A DNA stretch of 64,000 nt. Source: Vampirovibrionales bacterium (GTDB lineage: Bacteria > Cyanobacteriota > Vampirovibrionia > Vampirovibrionales > Vampirovibrionaceae). The notes under the pieces are model-generated. The model had not been told where the DNA came from, searched no databases, and saw nothing but the letters and a program-made list of their open reading frames with translations. Positions 48,728 to 58,077 of this stretch are shown one piece after another. Positions within the stretch are counted from its first letter, which is position 1. Each line of letters starts with the position of its first letter. Made by a program: the position numbers and the translations under genes. The stretch lies in assembly GCA_029262635.1 (NCBI GenBank), contig JAJCZA010000012.1, forward strand, positions 81,189-145,188, written 5' to 3'.

Positions 48728-49497
48728 TGATGCGACTCCATTTTAAGCGAGGGATTTACCCTATTTTTAAAAAAGTCGTTAAGGCCGAGACCGACGGCTG
48801 GGTTACCGAAGTGTTATCGACAATCGCGGTTCCTGTTGCCTTTTACTTAGCTTTTGGCATGGGACTACGAGGACACATCGACGACTTGGCCGGAGTGCCT
48901 TATATGGTGTTTATTACACCCGGGCTGGTGGCTCTGACCATTCTATTAGAAGCTTATCGCACTGGAGCCTGGGGGCTTTGGCTTGGGCGTTGGCATAATA
49001 AGATGATGAATGAGTTTCGGATTAAGCCGATTTCTACGTCGGATATTATTATTGGCGAAATTTTGGGCGGGTTTCTGATGGCGTTGTCTAAAGGACTTCT
49101 CGTCGCCCTGATCCTCTATTTATTTAGCCCCTATTCCACATCCTTTAAGTACATTGGCCTGTTTTTACTTTACATGTTTCCAGGCTCTATTCTATTTACC
49201 TGCGTTGGTGCCATGGTGGGTACCTTGTTTCGCAAGCCGGATCAAATTGCCCAGTCGCAAGCCATTGTGATTACGCCTTTGCTTTACCTGGGCGGGTTGT
49301 TTTTCCCTGTGAGTTCTTTTCCCGATTGGGCACAGGGATTTGTTCGATGGTTACCAACCACAGCACTCTTTGATGGAGGGCGGCAAGCGTTTTTGTACGG
49401 ACAGCTGGACAATGGTTACCTGATGGTCGTATCGGTCTTGGCTTGGATAAGCTTTGTTCTGGCAACCTGGCTCTTTAATCGCCAACTGGCCCAGTAA
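48727..49497 (+). CDS. ABC-2 type transporter permease
   Basis: 256 residues, six membrane helices, with the ABC-2 signature region near LGGLFFPVSSFPDWAQGFVRWLPTTALFDGGR (positions about 200-230; a mid-domain proline and Trp motif). It forms a homodimeric channel with two copies of the upstream ATPase. Overlaps that gene by one base. No linked accessory gene indicates cargo; the GT5-like glycosyltransferase gene follows after 183 bases, separately promoted. Confidence 0.9.
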   Translation: MMRLHFKRGIYPIFKKVVKAETDGWVTEVLSTIAVPVAFYLAFGMGLRGHIDDLAGVPYMVFITPGLVALTILLEAYRTGAWGLWLGRWHNKMMNEFRIKPISTSDIIIGEILGGFLMALSKGLLVALILYLFSPYSTSFKYIGLFLLYMFPGSILFTCVGAMVGTLFRKPDQIAQSQAIVITPLLYLGGLFFPVSSFPDWAQGFVRWLPTTALFDGGRQAFLYGQLDNGYLMVVSVLAWISFVLATWLFNRQLAQ

Positions 49498-49631
49498 ATC
49501 CTCGTTTTAAAGAAATAATCGACTTTTAAAAGAATAGCCGATGTTGGGAAATGGGATCGTTTGATTAATAGACAGACGCTTACTCTTTTTGTTACGATTA
49601 CCAACAAAATTGCTCATAAAATAATTAACAG

Positions 49632-49660
49632 TTGAAATAAAAGTATAGTTAAAATAAAAG
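49632..49660 (+). promoter_or_regulatory. Candidate promoter of GT5-like gene
   Basis: TTGAAA (49632-49637), 17 bases, then TAAAAG (49655-49660). GGTGAGGA follows at 49664 as ribosome site. The start would fall inside or near this site, so the pairing is doubtful; TAAAAT five bases earlier is an alternative -10. Confidence 0.25.
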
Positions 49661-49680
49661 TTCGGTGAGGATTTGACATA

Positions 49681-51549
49681 ATGCCCCTTAGTCGCCTAAA
49701 TTTCGGAACTTCTGTTCCTATGGTACAACAACAGCCTTCAGTTTCGTTATTGACAAAACCTGTGTTTGGACAGCTTCGGTCGGAGAAGCCAGATGGATTT
49801 AATGCTGTCGCCCAACCTCAGCTGAAGGTTATTCAGTTTGCTGGGACCACCTCATCGAATCAAAAAAAGAATGGCCTTTGGATAACCGTAGAACGCTCCC
49901 CGGTGCAGACTGGGGGATTGGGCGTTGTCTCCCGGACTATCCCGAGGGCGTTAAACACATCCAAAAATAAGTTGGATGTACGCGTGTTAATGCCCTACCT
50001 TGCCCCCTTAAAAGATAAGGGTTATACCGATACCGGTCTTTCGGTCAAGCTGAAAGACCACCAGGGAAAGAAACACCCGTTTACATTAATGCAGAAATTT
50101 GAGGCCGAATCGAACACTTGGGTGTATGCCATCGCCAATGAAACGTATTTTGGCCGTTATGACACTATTTATTTACCTCCAAAGAAAAATGGGTATCCAA
50201 CGTTGGGAAAGGATGCCATGTGGACGGCGGTGATGATGTTTAACCGAGCTTCTGAAGCCCTTTTACCGTATCTGGATGGACGAAAAGAGCCACCAGGCTC
50301 TGTGAATCTGACGCCATTTAAGAGCCAAATAAATTTTGCAATCATCAATGACTGGCTGACATCACCTTTCCTTGTCGAAACAGAGCAGGATTACCCCGAC
50401 ATTGATACCTTTTTCATGTTCCACAACATCTATAATGAGTTGCGCCCTGCGAAACAGGCTCGTCAACACGGGTTAAAAATTCCGAAGTCTGAGAAAAAGA
50501 ATCCGTTTTACTCGCCGTTGAAACTGGGCATTAAGATGGCTGATGGGGTTATTATTAACGGGAATTATGCACGGACCATCACGGAAACGGATTTCGTCAA
50601 AGGGGCGGATTATATCCCTCCCCTGAAAAGCCAGATGAGAAAAGGGCGGGTGTTTGACATGCACCACTTTATTGATAACCAGTATGATCCGAAAACCCAC
50701 TTGAAATTGAAAACAGACGGGTTTGTCCCTCTAAAAAATGGGGTGAAAGGGCTTGAATCCTTTAAAAAAACGAACAAGATGGCTATGCAACGGATGCTGG
50801 GACTAAATGAAGACCCGGATGCCATTGTCTATAATTGGACCTCTCGGTATGACCCCTATCAAAAGGGCGCTCTTCTGGTTATGAATGAGATGAAGGATTT
50901 ACTAAAAAAGAACCCGAAAACTCAGCTTGTCATGTCTTTTGGGGTGTCGCCAAAATCTAAAGAGCCTGCTGTGACGAAGTTTATAAACGACCTAAAATCA
51001 GACACCTCTTTGAAAGGGCGAATACATTTACTGGAAGGCTATATCGATTTTTCCGATGTCATTCGCCTCCAAGCAGGGAGTGACTTCATGTTGATGCCCT
51101 CTTTGTATGAACCGTATGGCATTGTTCAGCTAGAAGCCATGAAGATGGGGGTTATTCCTCTAGGGCATGCTGTGGACGGTCTGCGCTCGACCATTTCGGA
51201 TCCAAGCGTAAACAGTGAGGCCCATGGTCCAAAAGAACAGGTATGGGAGTATGGGCAGACGGGTGTTTTAATGGCACCAGTGAAGGTGCGGGCTTATCAA
51301 AAAGCGGTTTCTAAGGTCGCCCAAGGCCGTGGAGCATTGTCGAAAAAAGATAAAAACGTTATAAAAGAAACACAGCAAGCTTTTCGAGATGCTTTACGAC
51401 GTAGCTTGGGACTCGCAAAATCACCAGAGATGATGGCAGATGTTCGAGCCAATGGTTTTCAATATGTTGGCCAGCATCACACGCCAGATGCTATTGTCCA
51501 TCGCTATCTGGATTTACTGGGAAAAACCACCGCGCCATCCTCTATTTAA
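49681..51549 (+). CDS. GT5-like glycosyltransferase (diverged glycogen synthase fold)
   Basis: 622 residues. After a disordered leader of about 60 residues rich in Gln/Ser/Phe, it has a GT-B fold related to starch/glycogen synthase. Seen: VERSPVQTGGLGVVSRTIPRAL (the KTGGL loop has Q76 in place of Lys), FFMFHNIYNEL (glycogen synthase: TIHNxxYQG), HHFIDNQYDPKTH (counterpart of NGID...W.P), SRYDPYQKG (from RLTxQKG), and PSLYEPYGIVQLEAM with GVIPLGHAVDGLRSTI (PSRFEPCG...TGGL). The Lys of KTGG binds the ADP phosphate in classical enzymes, so donor use may differ. AGGA lies nine bases before the ATG. Probably makes a storage or surface glucan; role inferred. Confidence 0.8.
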   Translation: MPLSRLNFGTSVPMVQQQPSVSLLTKPVFGQLRSEKPDGFNAVAQPQLKVIQFAGTTSSNQKKNGLWITVERSPVQTGGLGVVSRTIPRALNTSKNKLDVRVLMPYLAPLKDKGYTDTGLSVKLKDHQGKKHPFTLMQKFEAESNTWVYAIANETYFGRYDTIYLPPKKNGYPTLGKDAMWTAVMMFNRASEALLPYLDGRKEPPGSVNLTPFKSQINFAIINDWLTSPFLVETEQDYPDIDTFFMFHNIYNELRPAKQARQHGLKIPKSEKKNPFYSPLKLGIKMADGVIINGNYARTITETDFVKGADYIPPLKSQMRKGRVFDMHHFIDNQYDPKTHLKLKTDGFVPLKNGVKGLESFKKTNKMAMQRMLGLNEDPDAIVYNWTSRYDPYQKGALLVMNEMKDLLKKNPKTQLVMSFGVSPKSKEPAVTKFINDLKSDTSLKGRIHLLEGYIDFSDVIRLQAGSDFMLMPSLYEPYGIVQLEAMKMGVIPLGHAVDGLRSTISDPSVNSEAHGPKEQVWEYGQTGVLMAPVKVRAYQKAVSKVAQGRGALSKKDKNVIKETQQAFRDALRRSLGLAKSPEMMADVRANGFQYVGQHHTPDAIVHRYLDLLGKTTAPSSI

Positions 51550-51779
51550 TTCGTTTAAAAAGTATCTCGACTCCAGAAAACCTTATGACCTCAGCGATTA
51601 ACGTTGGGGCCTTGAGTTTGTGTTGTCTAAGGTAAAAAGCTGATTAAGATTCGAATAGGCCATTCTTCTCTCCTCGGGCTTAACCTGTTTTTTCTCCATC
51701 ATGTGAATGGGATAGAAAAAAAGTCGTCTAAAAACATAAAGTTTTATGAGTGGTTGCCGATGGGAAGAGCAAGGCATTT

Positions 51780-51812
51780 TAACGGATTTTAAAACTCGCT
51801 GAGAATCCGTTA
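51780..51812 (+). promoter_or_regulatory. Leader hairpin before TPR gene
   Basis: TAACGGATT / AATCCGTTA, a 9-base perfect stem with a 15-base loop, just ahead of the ribosome site of the gene at 51845. It ends in TATTTCAG, not a clear T-tract, so it is more likely a leader structure or operator than a terminator. The remaining 230 bases of this gap show nothing. Confidence 0.35.
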
Positions 51813-51844
51813 TTTCAGTTAAATCGAGAAGCAGGATTTTTTTT

Positions 51845-53560
51845 ATGACACATCACCCTTTCTCTATTAATCATTCTGACGATGATGGGCATGTGCTTTT
51901 TGAGCAAGAGGAACAAAATGTTTCAGCGAGGTTTTACCTAGAACAAGGAAGCCGTTTTTATTATGATTTTCAGCGGCGAGGTGAAACACGGACGTTAAAT
52001 AATGCGCTCCGCTGTTATCAACGAGCGCTCGATATCGACCCAGAACTTGGAGAAGCATACGTAAAGCTGGCTTCCGCTCTTTGGGAAAAAGGGGACATTC
52101 GCATTGAGAGCGTTCTGAATTATTGTCATCTGGCTTTAACCTATGAGCCCGATAACTCGGAAGCCCATCTCTATATGGGCTATTTCCTTCGACAGTCTGG
52201 CCGATTAGATGAAGCTGTCGGTCAGTTTAAGCTGGCGATGGCTAAATCACCGCTTAAACTACCCAAGGCACGTATGGCGTTGGGAATGAGTCTTATTAAC
52301 CAAGCCTCTGAAGGAGCAACCCGTTTACCGATGGGAGAGCGCATTGGATTAACGTTTCAGGGAGGGGCACAGTTTATTTTGGGACTTGGCTTACTCCCAT
52401 TCGATCAAAAAAACTCAGCTTTATTAGGTCAGGCGTTTGTTAGCGATATTAAAGTTCGAGGCCTTTTGGGTATAGCTCAGCTCTTTCGTGTGGCACGTCG
52501 GGTGAACCCGGCGTGGGATTTTTCCTGTTCTATTTATGAATGGGCAACGAAAGAAATGCCGTCGGAATCGATTTTTTACCACCTATTGGGCGATTCCTAT
52601 TACGAGCAAAATGATCCTGAAACGGCTCTTTATTTTTATAATCAAGCACAGGAACTGGATCCGGATAATGCGGTCCTACGTAAAAAATTGGCTGGCCTTT
52701 ATGCGACCTCTGAGGATCCATCCCATGCCATTGAAACGTTAAAACAATGGGTTGAATCCGACTCGTCGGACTTTGACTCGGTTTATGCTTTGGCCCAAAT
52801 GTATTCAGAAAATAAAGAATACATGCAAGCATTGTATTATTTTAAACGAACCATTCGTCTGGCTCCCAATCACCCTTATTCCCATAGTAACATGGGCTAT
52901 GTCTTGTTCAAGCTGGAAGATTACGATGGTGCTATCGAAGAATATCGAAAAGCGATCAGCTATGGACAAGATCCTGTTTGGACTTCGACCGTCGCTCAGA
53001 CTCTTGGAACTATTTACTATCAGGTCAGTCAGGATCTGGAAGCGGCTATTTCTGCGCTAACGTTGGCAAACGAACTTGATCCTACCAATCTGGACTGTTT
53101 GGTGATGCTGGCAGAACTTTATTTTGAGCAAGGCAACATGCAAGGGGCTCTCGACATTTATCAGGTTATTCAACAGTGTGATCCGAGCAATCCAGACTGT
53201 CATAACTATGTGGGCTATCTTCTTTGGCAAATGGATCGAAACGAAGAAGCCATCCAGTCCTATCAACAGGCACTAACCTACGATCCGAATAATCATGTGG
53301 CCTATAATAATCTGGGTGTTATTTATCTGGATGAACATTTTAACGCCAACGAAGCTCATCTCATGTTTGATAAGGCACTTCAATATAAACCAGATTACAC
53401 GCTGGCAGCGTTTAATCTGGGGCGCTCTCAGGAGTTGTTGGGCCGAGTCGCTGAGGCGGCGAAAAGTTACAGTACAGCACTGGAGCTCAACGTGGTGAAC
53501 CCGGAAATCACCAATGAGGAAATTCAGGAGCGATTGGAAGAACTGTTTCGTGCCCCGTAA
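51845..53560 (+). CDS. Large soluble TPR-repeat protein
   Basis: 571 residues and no signal peptide. About ten TPR units cover most of the chain, for example ALRCYQRALDIDPELGEAYVKL (about 53-75), LDEAVGQFKLAMAKSP (about 120), ETALYFYNQAQELDPDNAVL, MQALYYFKRTIRLAPNHPYS, NEEAIQSYQQALTYDPNNHVAY. The section at about 155-225 has no repeats and is hydrophobic enough to be a separate small domain. Likely a protein-interaction scaffold. A GCAGGA ribosome site with an eight-T spacer precedes the ATG. Convergent with nadE, 8 bases apart. Confidence 0.85.
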   Translation: MTHHPFSINHSDDDGHVLFEQEEQNVSARFYLEQGSRFYYDFQRRGETRTLNNALRCYQRALDIDPELGEAYVKLASALWEKGDIRIESVLNYCHLALTYEPDNSEAHLYMGYFLRQSGRLDEAVGQFKLAMAKSPLKLPKARMALGMSLINQASEGATRLPMGERIGLTFQGGAQFILGLGLLPFDQKNSALLGQAFVSDIKVRGLLGIAQLFRVARRVNPAWDFSCSIYEWATKEMPSESIFYHLLGDSYYEQNDPETALYFYNQAQELDPDNAVLRKKLAGLYATSEDPSHAIETLKQWVESDSSDFDSVYALAQMYSENKEYMQALYYFKRTIRLAPNHPYSHSNMGYVLFKLEDYDGAIEEYRKAISYGQDPVWTSTVAQTLGTIYYQVSQDLEAAISALTLANELDPTNLDCLVMLAELYFEQGNMQGALDIYQVIQQCDPSNPDCHNYVGYLLWQMDRNEEAIQSYQQALTYDPNNHVAYNNLGVIYLDEHFNANEAHLMFDKALQYKPDYTLAAFNLGRSQELLGRVAEAAKSYSTALELNVVNPEITNEEIQERLEELFRAP

Positions 53561-53568
53561 TTTTTAGT

Positions 53569-55704
53569 TCAGCCCGTGGGGGTTACTTGATAACCGATCG
53601 CATCCAGCAAGGCATTACGATCTGAATCACCCATTCCTTCCCACTGAATTTGATTTGCGGTTATGGGATGCCGGTAATCGGTTTTCGTAATCGAGCCATT
53701 GCCTTCAACCAGGATAACCGGTGGAGCGATCCACCACTTAAACACCGAGGCGGCCATTCGGCGGAAAAAACGATCGACCCAGATTTTTTTCTGTTCTAAG
53801 GAAAGCGAATGCTCAACCTCCCATTGGAATGAAGCCGCGAGTATTTCTGTTTTACTTTGCTGCAAAGCTTCAATACGCCAAATAATTTCATCAGCAAACT
53901 CATAGGGCATTAAGGCGGACTCTGCGGTGAGGGCTTCTCCTGTTTCTGGATTAATGGCCAGCTCAGCTCCCGACGGTTTGGAAATGGTTCGAGCCGGAAT
54001 GCGATTTGGAACAGGGCTGTGTTCGTTCAACCAATGGGCCAGCGCTCGAACTTTTGTTTTGGGCACATCGCCTAATGGGGAAATAGCGCCCGACATATCT
54101 CCATTCACCGTGGCGTAGCCCAGATAGTATTCCGATTTATCTGAAGTGGCAATAGGTAGGGCGTGGTAATTATTCCCTAGTTGTCTTAAGACAGTGGCGC
54201 GGCTAATGGCTTGAACATTATCTCGAGCAAACGACTGCTCGTTGAGAGGTCCCCAGGTGGGTTCCAGAATTTTTTCCAGTCCGCCGCCATGGGCTTTCAG
54301 CCCCAAATTAAAAGCTTCCACCACATGGGTAATCGGGACTTCCACGAGTGAAATACCTAAATTATCCGCCAAAAGCCGGGCATCTTCCCGGCTTTCCTCA
54401 GAGGTCAATTTTGATGGCATACTGACACCAACTACCGAGTCTGCCCCGAGTGCGTCAACCAATAAAGTCACAGTAACCGCAGAATCCAGACCGCCGGATA
54501 GACCAAGCAGTGCCCTTTGGAAACCTGATTTTTTAAAATAGTTCCGGATACCCTGAACCAGCGTTTCATAGGTTCGGCCCAAATCCGAGGTTTCATGGGC
54601 GTTAAATACTTTTTGAGCGGTCAGGGTTTTCTCCAACCCGAGAGGTAGAGGGTAAATAGTACCAATAAACGGTTTTACCGGATTAACGATCATCAGTTGC
54701 GATTGGAAGGAATGAGCTCGGGCGGTTAGCTGACCCGACGCATTGTAAACCCGGCTAGCGCCGTCAAAAGATAGCTCATCAATTGCGCCTACCTGATTGA
54801 TATAGACCACAGGGATTTCATATTTTTGAGCCACATGACTGAGCATGTTGTGTTTCATTTGTTCCTTGCGAGAGCGGGTGGGCGAGGCCGAGGCGTTAAT
54901 CAGCACATCAGGATGATTTTGAGCCAGTTCGGCAATGGGGTCTCTGGCATAAAGCGGTTGGCTAAAGAAGTCAGTATCGTTCCAGATATCCTCACAGATG
55001 GAAATACCGTAGGTATGGCCATGAATTGTTAGGGGTTGCCCCTGTGAAGACGACGAATTTTCTAAAGCAGAATCATGACCAAGCCATTCGGCTGGAAGAA
55101 CGCCAGAGTATAGAGATGCCTCAAAAGTACGTGCATCATAGAATTCACCGTAATTGGGCAACAAGCATTTTCTGACAATGCCTTCAATTTTCCCCTCCCC
55201 TAAAATGGCTAGCGAATTATAGAAAGGTTTGCCCGGGGCTTGCTTGCCTCTTTTTGTTCTATTTGTTCGATAACGAGGTTCTACAAAGCCAACCAATGCG
55301 CGAGTTTTTCCGGTGCGTTTGGCGATGGCGGTTAGCCACTTCAGGTTTTCATCCACAATGAAGGGGTGACGCTGAATGATATCACCAACAGGATAGCCCA
55401 TAAGAACCATTTCTGGAAAGACAATGGCATCCACTTCCATCGCTTCAGCCAGCTGAATCGCCCGCATTACCTGCTGACTGTTTCCTGCCAAGTCGCCCGC
55501 TGTTACGTTCAGTTGAGCCAAGGCTAAATAACCTTGTCCACGAGGCCCCAGCTTCTGGCTTAACATAGAAGTCCAAGGGAATGTATCTTGAGTCGTACCC
55601 AGTGTAAAGGGATCCAGCAAAGCGTTTAACTGACGGCATAATTCTTCAACCGAGAGGGCTTCAAGCGAGCCGTTTAAATCAGTTTCCACCGGGTTTGACA
55701 CCAA
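53569..55704 (-). CDS. nadE: Glutamine-dependent NAD+ synthetase
   Basis: Amidates deamido-NAD+ to NAD+ with ammonia from glutamine. 711 residues with two domains. N-terminal nitrilase-type amidase (about 75-350) with FPEMVLMGYP (Glu), RKCLLPNYGEFYDAR (Lys) and GISICEDIWND (Cys). C-terminal synthetase (about 380-700) with LGLSGGLDSAVT P-loop and the KSEYYLGYATVNGDMSGA site. An extra leader of about 75 residues precedes the amidase. TTG at 55704 or GTG at 55701; AAGGGA fits both. Stop is 8 bases from the TPR gene stop. Confidence 0.95.
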   Translation of the reverse strand: MVSNPVETDLNGSLEALSVEELCRQLNALLDPFTLGTTQDTFPWTSMLSQKLGPRGQGYLALAQLNVTAGDLAGNSQQVMRAIQLAEAMEVDAIVFPEMVLMGYPVGDIIQRHPFIVDENLKWLTAIAKRTGKTRALVGFVEPRYRTNRTKRGKQAPGKPFYNSLAILGEGKIEGIVRKCLLPNYGEFYDARTFEASLYSGVLPAEWLGHDSALENSSSSQGQPLTIHGHTYGISICEDIWNDTDFFSQPLYARDPIAELAQNHPDVLINASASPTRSRKEQMKHNMLSHVAQKYEIPVVYINQVGAIDELSFDGASRVYNASGQLTARAHSFQSQLMIVNPVKPFIGTIYPLPLGLEKTLTAQKVFNAHETSDLGRTYETLVQGIRNYFKKSGFQRALLGLSGGLDSAVTVTLLVDALGADSVVGVSMPSKLTSEESREDARLLADNLGISLVEVPITHVVEAFNLGLKAHGGGLEKILEPTWGPLNEQSFARDNVQAISRATVLRQLGNNYHALPIATSDKSEYYLGYATVNGDMSGAISPLGDVPKTKVRALAHWLNEHSPVPNRIPARTISKPSGAELAINPETGEALTAESALMPYEFADEIIWRIEALQQSKTEILAASFQWEVEHSLSLEQKKIWVDRFFRRMAASVFKWWIAPPVILVEGNGSITKTDYRHPITANQIQWEGMGDSDRNALLDAIGYQVTPTG

Positions 55705-55827
55705 TGAAGTCCCTTTTCATTGCGCAACAATCTGACACCTATTTTATTATAAGTAAAAGATGGGGAAATAAAAGACGGTGCCGGATTGAAAATTTAAACA
55801 GTCTTGTTTCTGCTTTCTGAAACAATT

Positions 55828-57945
55828 TCAGCGTTCAGTTCGGTGTTGAACCTGCTCAAGAAGTAATGAAACCAGCCGCTCTCTGATCTCATCGACCGTC
55901 GTTTTCCCTGCCTGAGTAAAGGGCTTGAGAAGTTGTTGATCAAGTTCTCGGCGATCTGCGTTCAGCACTTCCTTCTCAATTTGCTCAATGGGTCGTTGTT
56001 TCATTACCGCATAAACGTCCAAAATCGACTGCTTTTCTTTAGAAGAGTACAGATTAGGGTTGAGTACGGGTAAACGTGCCATATCCTGCCGGGCATACTG
56101 AAGCACACCGTCACCCAAATTTCCTCGGCCTAAATGCTCCACAAGAAAATAGGATAATGTACTGTTTAAGCGAGCGGCAAGCCAGTCTGTATCTTGAAAT
56201 GTCGGATTTTTCTGGTGAAGCGTTACCCCGTAGAAGGTTTGGTCTTCAGACAGCTCGTCCAGCGGTTGGGTGAAGAAAAATCGACGGTCGAAAAACCGAG
56301 GACACAAAAGATGAGCAGGGGTTAAGGGTTGGCATTGATACCAGAAGGGTCGTCCCTGAACAGAAGGAATATCGGGCCAGTATACCGGTTGTTGACGCTT
56401 CTGCCGAACGCCGGACTGTTGTTTGCTTCCCCATTGGATATAGCTTAACGCCCCGTACTTTTTTCGCTTCTTTAGTTCTGCCAGAGACAGTGAACAGGAA
56501 AATAAAAGGGTGGAAAAACCGGTCGAATTCTGGCTTAAATGCGTAATCTCTTTGGTCGATTTGAGTACAGGAAAAAGAAATTCAGATTCGATGCCAAAAT
56601 GCCGAATCGTCTCCGAGTTTACATAGAAGAATCGATTGATCCCGGTTTTCAGAGGGTACCGAACCCGACCGAAATCCTCAAGAGAAAGCCAACGGGAATT
56701 TTCCCTTTTAGTAGAAAGGGTCGGGTGTGGTTCAAATAAAAAGCGGGTTTGGTTTAAGGTTTTAAGTTGAAACATCCACGATTGCCATGGCGATTCCTGA
56801 ATCGATTTCATGCTTGATTCCGTTTCTGGCAAAGTAGGGGGCATTATCATGGTTTCGTTACTCACCCCGTTCAGGGGAAGCCCTTCGAGCAGTAGTTTAC
56901 CTAGTGATTGGCAAGCACGCCAGTATTCGACTTTAGCTTGATTCGTTTTTTGCTTAGAAACTGTGGGCAAGAGTTGAGCCAGCGGTTGACGCAAACGAAT
57001 TAAACGACCGGGTTGATCTTTGTTCTTCTCAGATCGCCGACGCAGGACTGTAATGACCGGATTAATAGCGGCGTTTGGAAACCAACACTCTTGATCCGAC
57101 TCGATGAGGGCCTTCAATTCAAAATGATGGGTGAGAAATTGTCGAAAGGCGTTTCCATAAGACGAGGTTAACCAGGCATTGCTGGTGACAAAAGCCAATC
57201 GTCCGCCCGCTTTTAATAAACAAGTTGCCTTAAGGAAAAACCACAAATATAAATCCGAGTGACCCCGAAAGAGCTTTTCTTGCTCTGGGTAGCGGTTTAG
57301 GTAATTCGTGTAATCCTGCCGTACCTGTTTTGTTGCCAACTCAAAAGAAAACCGTTCTTGTTGTTTCAAATGCTCTTGACGAATATAGGGTGGATTACCG
57401 ATAATCACATCAAAGTTGGGAACAGAGTGAACATCAACGGACAGAAAATCGCCGAGTCGAATATGGGGCAAAACCCGTTTTTCGGACGTTTGTCCTTGCT
57501 GGCTTATGAGTTGACAGGCCGAAAGAAAACCGGCTTTTAAATCCAGTTCAATTCCCCATAATTGACTCAATCTTTGTCGGTGTGAGGGCTCTTTGGGGGG
57601 AAGCATGCCTAATTGTTCGTAAGCTCGGAGTAGAAAAGCCCCTGTTCCACAGCCAGGCTCTAAAATTAGTTCAGAGCCGTTTTCAACCGTCAGCGCTAGC
57701 ATTAAGTCACACAAAGCGTCGGGAGTAAAGTGCTGACCTTTCATCCGGCGTTCGGTCAAACTCAGTTGAGATTCGTACCATTGTCCCCATTGATCTCTTT
57801 GAGAAGGGGAGGAGGCCAGTGGAACTCCCTTAAGGTAGTCATGGAAAGCCTCCGTACCAGACAGGCTGGCTGGGATTTCTTCCAGTACTTTCCTTATGTT
57901 CAGCTCCCATTGAGTTTGAATTGTTTTTTGTGCACCTTCCGTCAT
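55828..57945 (-). CDS. N6-adenine DNA methyltransferase, Eco57I/TaqI-like, orphan
   Basis: 705 residues. Motif X region RRMKGQHFTPDALCDLM, motif I LEPGCGTGAFL (E96 to G102), and motif IV NPPY (N184 to Y187), so a gamma-class adenine methyltransferase. The C-terminal half has WYQCQPLTP, RFFDRRFFF and LAARLNSTLSYFLVEHLGRGNLGDG, like the target-recognition domain of TaqI-family enzymes. No nuclease motif is seen in the protein and no restriction gene is adjacent. It could be a solitary regulatory methylase or the remains of a type IIG/II system. No mobile element flanks it. Confidence 0.88.
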   Translation of the reverse strand: MTEGAQKTIQTQWELNIRKVLEEIPASLSGTEAFHDYLKGVPLASSPSQRDQWGQWYESQLSLTERRMKGQHFTPDALCDLMLALTVENGSELILEPGCGTGAFLLRAYEQLGMLPPKEPSHRQRLSQLWGIELDLKAGFLSACQLISQQGQTSEKRVLPHIRLGDFLSVDVHSVPNFDVIIGNPPYIRQEHLKQQERFSFELATKQVRQDYTNYLNRYPEQEKLFRGHSDLYLWFFLKATCLLKAGGRLAFVTSNAWLTSSYGNAFRQFLTHHFELKALIESDQECWFPNAAINPVITVLRRRSEKNKDQPGRLIRLRQPLAQLLPTVSKQKTNQAKVEYWRACQSLGKLLLEGLPLNGVSNETMIMPPTLPETESSMKSIQESPWQSWMFQLKTLNQTRFLFEPHPTLSTKRENSRWLSLEDFGRVRYPLKTGINRFFYVNSETIRHFGIESEFLFPVLKSTKEITHLSQNSTGFSTLLFSCSLSLAELKKRKKYGALSYIQWGSKQQSGVRQKRQQPVYWPDIPSVQGRPFWYQCQPLTPAHLLCPRFFDRRFFFTQPLDELSEDQTFYGVTLHQKNPTFQDTDWLAARLNSTLSYFLVEHLGRGNLGDGVLQYARQDMARLPVLNPNLYSSKEKQSILDVYAVMKQRPIEQIEKEVLNADRRELDQQLLKPFTQAGKTTVDEIRERLVSLLLEQVQHRTER

Positions 57946-58077
57946 TGCTTTTTAAACAGGACCCCTTTGTTCTTTAATGTGTTTTCATTCTCTAAATTTT
58001 ATCAGACGCAGTCGTTAAAAACCGATCGATCTTTTTATCAAGACCGATCGGTTTAAAAAGAATGAATTGACAAAGGC

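Noticed and set aside
51549..51844. Hidden RNA gene in the 296-base gap before the TPR gene
   Set aside because: No tRNA arm pattern or known RNA motif seen; only the hairpin at 51780-51812 stands out.
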